A stretch of 64,000 bases of DNA from Chamaea fasciata. Its lineage: Eukaryota; Chordata; Aves; Passeriformes; Sylviidae. The stretch is taken from the NCBI GenBank assembly GCA_029207755.1, contig JARCOQ010000002.1, positions 86,020,087-86,084,086 on the forward strand. The letters are read 5' to 3'. The translations under genes were made by a program, and so were the position numbers. Below are positions 61,601 to 64,000 of this stretch, one piece after another. Every line of letters starts with the position of its first letter. Positions within the stretch are counted from its first letter, which is position 1. The notes under the pieces are model-generated. The model saw only the letters and a program-made list of their open reading frames with translations. It did no database searches and was not told where the DNA came from.

Positions 61601-62519
61601 AGTAAATACCAAGAATTATTTTACCTCATAAGAGTCATGAATCAGGTTTGCTATTTCAGTCACTGGAGAGGGTTCCTGATCGTCACTGAAGAATGCATGG
61701 TGGTTACCAATAGGTGGCAGAGGGCTTTCCTCATTTTTGACATGCTCTAAAAACCTGAAGGGAGGAAATATGTAAGAACACAGATCACAATGCACTATGC
61801 TCTTCTCAATTCAAATAAGCAAATAAGTCTTATGGCTCAGACTTGGAAATAAATTGAGTTTTGGGCAAGCTAGACTTTTCAAAAATGCCTTTGTGGTTAT
61901 TCATCCGAGGAACAGCAAGCCAGCCAAATGACTAAATGCTGCCCAAGGAAGAAAACTTCTGTCTCCTTGAAGCCTGGAGCAGGAAGCCCGTCAGTGTAGG
62001 GAAGGCACGAAGAGCAGCAGTAAATATTGCACACTGACGCAGGCGATGCATGTCTCGGCAGTGCCAGGAAATTTCACAGGACATCTCGTTCGATGTACAA
62101 AGCCATTGTTCAAGGCAGACACTGCGACAGCAGCAGCAGGGTGACACAGAGGGGCCCCGGTGTCTACTGCGGAACGCCTTTGTTTTAGGGCAGAACAGCC
62201 TGTGGTGGAAGGAGCACTCCTGTGTGGCCATACCTGCTCAGGATCATCAGGGCCTGCCCATCATCCTTGCTGTTACACAGATCCACAGCGTTGGCTTCCA
62301 ATATGGCCAAGCCCAGCTGGAAAATGGCTTTGATGCCATCATAGAAGAAGCAGTCCACAACATTCACAGCACTTTCCAGGGGCATGATGCTGAGGAAAAG
62401 GGTAAGGAACCAGGAAAGAGAGATGGAAGCTAGGGCAGTCAGATCCTTCATATGTTCAGCCAGCTCTGGGAGTTGCTCTTTTATAAGCTCTTCGAACACC
62501 GATTGGTCTACCTGAGCAC
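55191..62519 (-). CDS. TBC1D8: TBC1D8 (TBC1 domain family member 8), C-terminal nine coding exons; 5' part outside window
   Basis: Encodes the C-terminal 512 residues of a Rab GTPase-activating protein; the human protein is about 1140 residues. Nine minus-strand exons join in frame through GT-AG introns: 62234-62519, 61625-61754, 61247-61345, 60666-60734, 59133-59373, 57837-57902, 57147-57236, 56885-56985 and 55191-55649. The order is the C-terminal part of the TBC domain, a linker, an EF-hand-like segment, a K/E-rich coiled coil (about [10 protein letters not shown] onward) and a conserved tail. The catalytic Arg and Gln finger motifs and the GRAM domains lie in exons beyond 64000. TBC1D9 is less likely: the tail and the human neighbours NPAS2 and RPL31 fit TBC1D8. 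Frame is intact throughout. Confidence 0.95.
55650..56884 (-). other. TBC1D8 intron, 1.2 kb
   Basis: No recognisable element. Confidence 0.8.
56885..56985 (-). CDS. TBC1D8: TBC1D8 coding exon (charged coiled coil)
   Basis: Acceptor ctgctccgaaaaag, a weak pyrimidine tract but fixed by frame and homology; donor gtatgt. It encodes [20 protein letters not shown] and then [13 protein letters not shown]. Confidence 0.94.
57147..57236 (-). CDS. TBC1D8: TBC1D8 coding exon (possible tandem acceptor)
   Basis: The upstream acceptor (tttttttggttag) restores Ala-Leu-Thr before [15 protein letters not shown], as in mammals. A second AG nine bases later would start the exon at 57227 and drop these three residues in frame. 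Donor gtatgt. Confidence 0.94.
57237..57836 (-). other. TBC1D8 intron, 0.6 kb
   Basis: No recognisable element. Confidence 0.8.
57837..57902 (-). CDS. TBC1D8: TBC1D8 coding exon
   Basis: Acceptor tttccttgcag, donor gtaaga. It encodes [20 protein letters not shown] and P, nearly identical to mammals. Confidence 0.96.
57903..59132 (-). other. TBC1D8 intron, 1.2 kb
   Basis: AT-rich, with a sharp rise in G+C over the last 50 bases next to the GC-rich exon. No recognisable element. Confidence 0.8.
59133..59373 (-). CDS. TBC1D8: TBC1D8 coding exon with EF-hand-like loop (GC-rich)
   Basis: Acceptor tctcctag, donor gtatgg; 80 codons plus one base. It encodes [32 protein letters not shown] and [15 protein letters not shown]. 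The loop [12 protein letters not shown] keeps acidic or Asn residues at positions 1, 3, 5 and 9 but has Gly at position 12, where Glu normally binds calcium. The exon is far richer in G+C than its neighbours. Confidence 0.94.
59374..60665 (-). other. TBC1D8 intron, 1.3 kb
   Basis: A short (AAAC)n run lies near 60207-60225. A 144-codon plus-strand open frame (59618-60052) has no recognised homology. Confidence 0.8.
60666..60734 (-). CDS. TBC1D8: TBC1D8 coding exon (23 codons)
   Basis: Acceptor ctttctttttaag with a good branch-point-like gctaac upstream, donor gttggt. It encodes [20 protein letters not shown] and LFK. Confidence 0.95.
60735..61246 (-). other. TBC1D8 intron, 0.5 kb
   Basis: No recognisable element. 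The minus-strand frame stays open for 55 codons into the intron, which appears to be chance. Confidence 0.8.
61247..61345 (-). CDS. TBC1D8: TBC1D8 coding exon
   Basis: Acceptor ctcttacag, donor gtgagc; 33 whole codons. It encodes [20 protein letters not shown] and ends with [10 protein letters not shown]. Confidence 0.96.
61625..61754 (-). CDS. TBC1D8: TBC1D8 coding exon (after TBC domain)
   Basis: Acceptor cccttcag, donor gtaaaa. It encodes [20 protein letters not shown] followed by [20 protein letters not shown] and SYE, collinear with mammalian TBC1D8. Confidence 0.96.
61755..62233 (-). other. TBC1D8 intron, 0.5 kb
   Basis: No recognisable element. Confidence 0.8.
62234..62519 (-). CDS. 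TBC1D8: TBC1D8 coding exon: C-terminal part of TBC domain
   Basis: Minus-strand acceptor gatttgtag at 62520 and donor gtatgg. It encodes [20 protein letters not shown], then [20 protein letters not shown] and [11 protein letters not shown], the late TBC motifs. It is the first TBC1D8 exon in transcript order that is visible here. Confidence 0.97.
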
Positions 62520-64000
62520 CTACAAATCATAAAGGAACAGCATTAGCCAGGACTGCCACAGGAAAGTAATTTTTTTAAGTTAATCACTGCTGTCAACTAT
62601 TAATTGCAAGACTTTCTTAAAATTTAAATCAGCAAGATACACATGCATCTACAATGGAAAATGCCATTGTCCTCCTGCTGTGATCTCAGCCCAACCTTGT
62701 GTACGTAATCCTTACTATACACTTTCTGCAAGAAGTGTGTTAATTCTTCTAAGTGCCTTTAGGGTGCAATGAAATAGCAATAGCAGCAGCTGTTGGTCTT
62801 GGCTACAAGAGCACGTAATAATTAAGTGCTAGCAAAAGCAATCTTAAAGCAGTTTATTGCTCCACTTGGGTTGTAAAAATAAGACCGTACACATTCCTCT
62901 CAGATGTATGTACTCAAGCAAGTGGGCAACAAAGGTTTCGCTCTAGGTGAGAAAATATAGGATGGAAGTTTAGATATGGCTACACACACCAAGCAGGAAG
63001 AATAATATTTACATGAAAGTACATGCACAGATACAAATATATACTTACAAGCATACATATTTACACATAAAGAACAAAAGATTTCTGCAATGCCCAGATA
63101 AAACATTTCCTAACTGTCCCAACCAGTCTTTCCAAAAGGAGCAGATCTGGGCTCTGTTTTAGCTACTAGCTCAGTTCTGCTTTGTCATCAGCTGTTATAG
63201 AATCAAAATAGTTTTTTCTCAATGAAGTGGACTGTACCTACAAACCAAATCTGCCACCACAGGGTTTTGACCAAAGACACTGTAAGCTAAAAATATTCCT
63301 GAATACCAAATGCAGTTAGCTTTTCAATTTTTGGTCTTTCTTTTCAAGTTATTTAATTTCTTTCTTACAGGCCATATTCTGCTAAAATTAGGATGCAATT
63401 TTAATTGCTGACACATATATATCCCTAGCACTGAAAACTTCTGTTGTTCAAAAGCAGAATATAACCTGGACAATTTGTGGTAGAGAGCCAGCATCTTTTG
63501 GCTTTGCATCCAAATCACAGGGAAAAAATAGCTATGACATTTCTCTGTCTTAGAACCTTTCACATCAGACCACAAAGACGTTCTGCTGGTGACTGAACAA
63601 ACATTACAGCACCATAAATCAAAAATAAAAGCCCGTGGACATCCAAAAAGCTTTTGAGAAACCCATCAAGCATGGTGCTTTGAAGTAAAAGCCTCCCATA
63701 AGATTGAAGAAAAGGAGAAAAACAGACTGGAGTTACTCAACAGAGGGCAATTTTTGTTTGGGTTTTTTTAATAAGCTTAATGCAAACAATTTAATAGCCA
63801 TAGTTAACACAGACCCAAAAACCAGAGCTGGATTTTGAGGTATCTGAAGGAAGCCAGTGACATATAGGCAAGACATATGTAAATAGATCATTCCAGACTC
63901 AGAGACAGCACTGGCAAAAACAGAGCTTTAAAAGGAACATGCAACACTGCCCAGATCTTTCACAGATCTTCTTATAATAAGTGTTGCCACTGTAGATGAA
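62520..64000 (-). other. TBC1D8 intron running off the window
   Basis: I searched for the preceding TBC-domain exon on the minus strand and did not find it, so the window ends in this intron. Confidence 0.75.

Noticed and set aside
62050..62433. 127-codon plus-strand frame overlapping a TBC1D8 exon
   Set aside because: It is the antisense shadow of the TBC-domain exon and has no independent support.

Overview
This is a vertebrate nuclear window, most likely from a bird. Three multi-exon genes can be read through canonical GT-AG splice sites. The introns are shorter than in mammals. The three recognisable interspersed repeats are all 5'-truncated CR1 LINEs, one ending in the ATTCTATGATT-type tail common in birds. 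CR1 also occurs in other sauropsids, so bird is an inference. The gene order NPAS2 - RPL31 - TBC1D8 matches human 2q11.2. There is no operon, CRISPR array, provirus or other microbial feature.

Layout. (1) 1-46.9 kb, + strand: the 3' three quarters of NPAS2, the circadian bHLH-PAS paralogue of CLOCK. Eighteen coding exons (819-45584) encode residues 62 to about 819, counting from the human N-terminus: both PAS domains, the CLOCK-exon-19-like coiled coil and a Gln/Ser/Pro-rich tail. The bHLH exons lie upstream of the window. (2) 46.9-48.8 kb: an intergenic stretch with nothing recognisable. (3) 48.8-54.2 kb, + strand: complete RPL31. It has a CpG-island promoter carrying a 40-bp minisatellite, a pyrimidine-tract start, a non-coding first exon and four coding exons giving 125 residues. 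(4) 54.2-64.0 kb, - strand: the last nine coding exons of TBC1D8, a Rab GTPase-activating protein, convergent with RPL31. They give 512 residues, from the C-terminal part of the TBC domain to the stop. The upstream exons lie beyond 64000.

The three genes are physically linked but have unrelated roles: circadian transcription, ribosome structure and membrane traffic.

The window is an ordinary conserved locus and I found no new biological system. The points worth checking are an 11-residue polyglutamine tract in NPAS2, an NPAS2 exon of 87% GC, a perfect 20-bp hairpin and a possible C/D snoRNA in RPL31 introns, the promoter minisatellite, two adjacent perfect palindromes in an NPAS2 intron, and closely spaced or overlapping 3' ends of RPL31 and TBC1D8.
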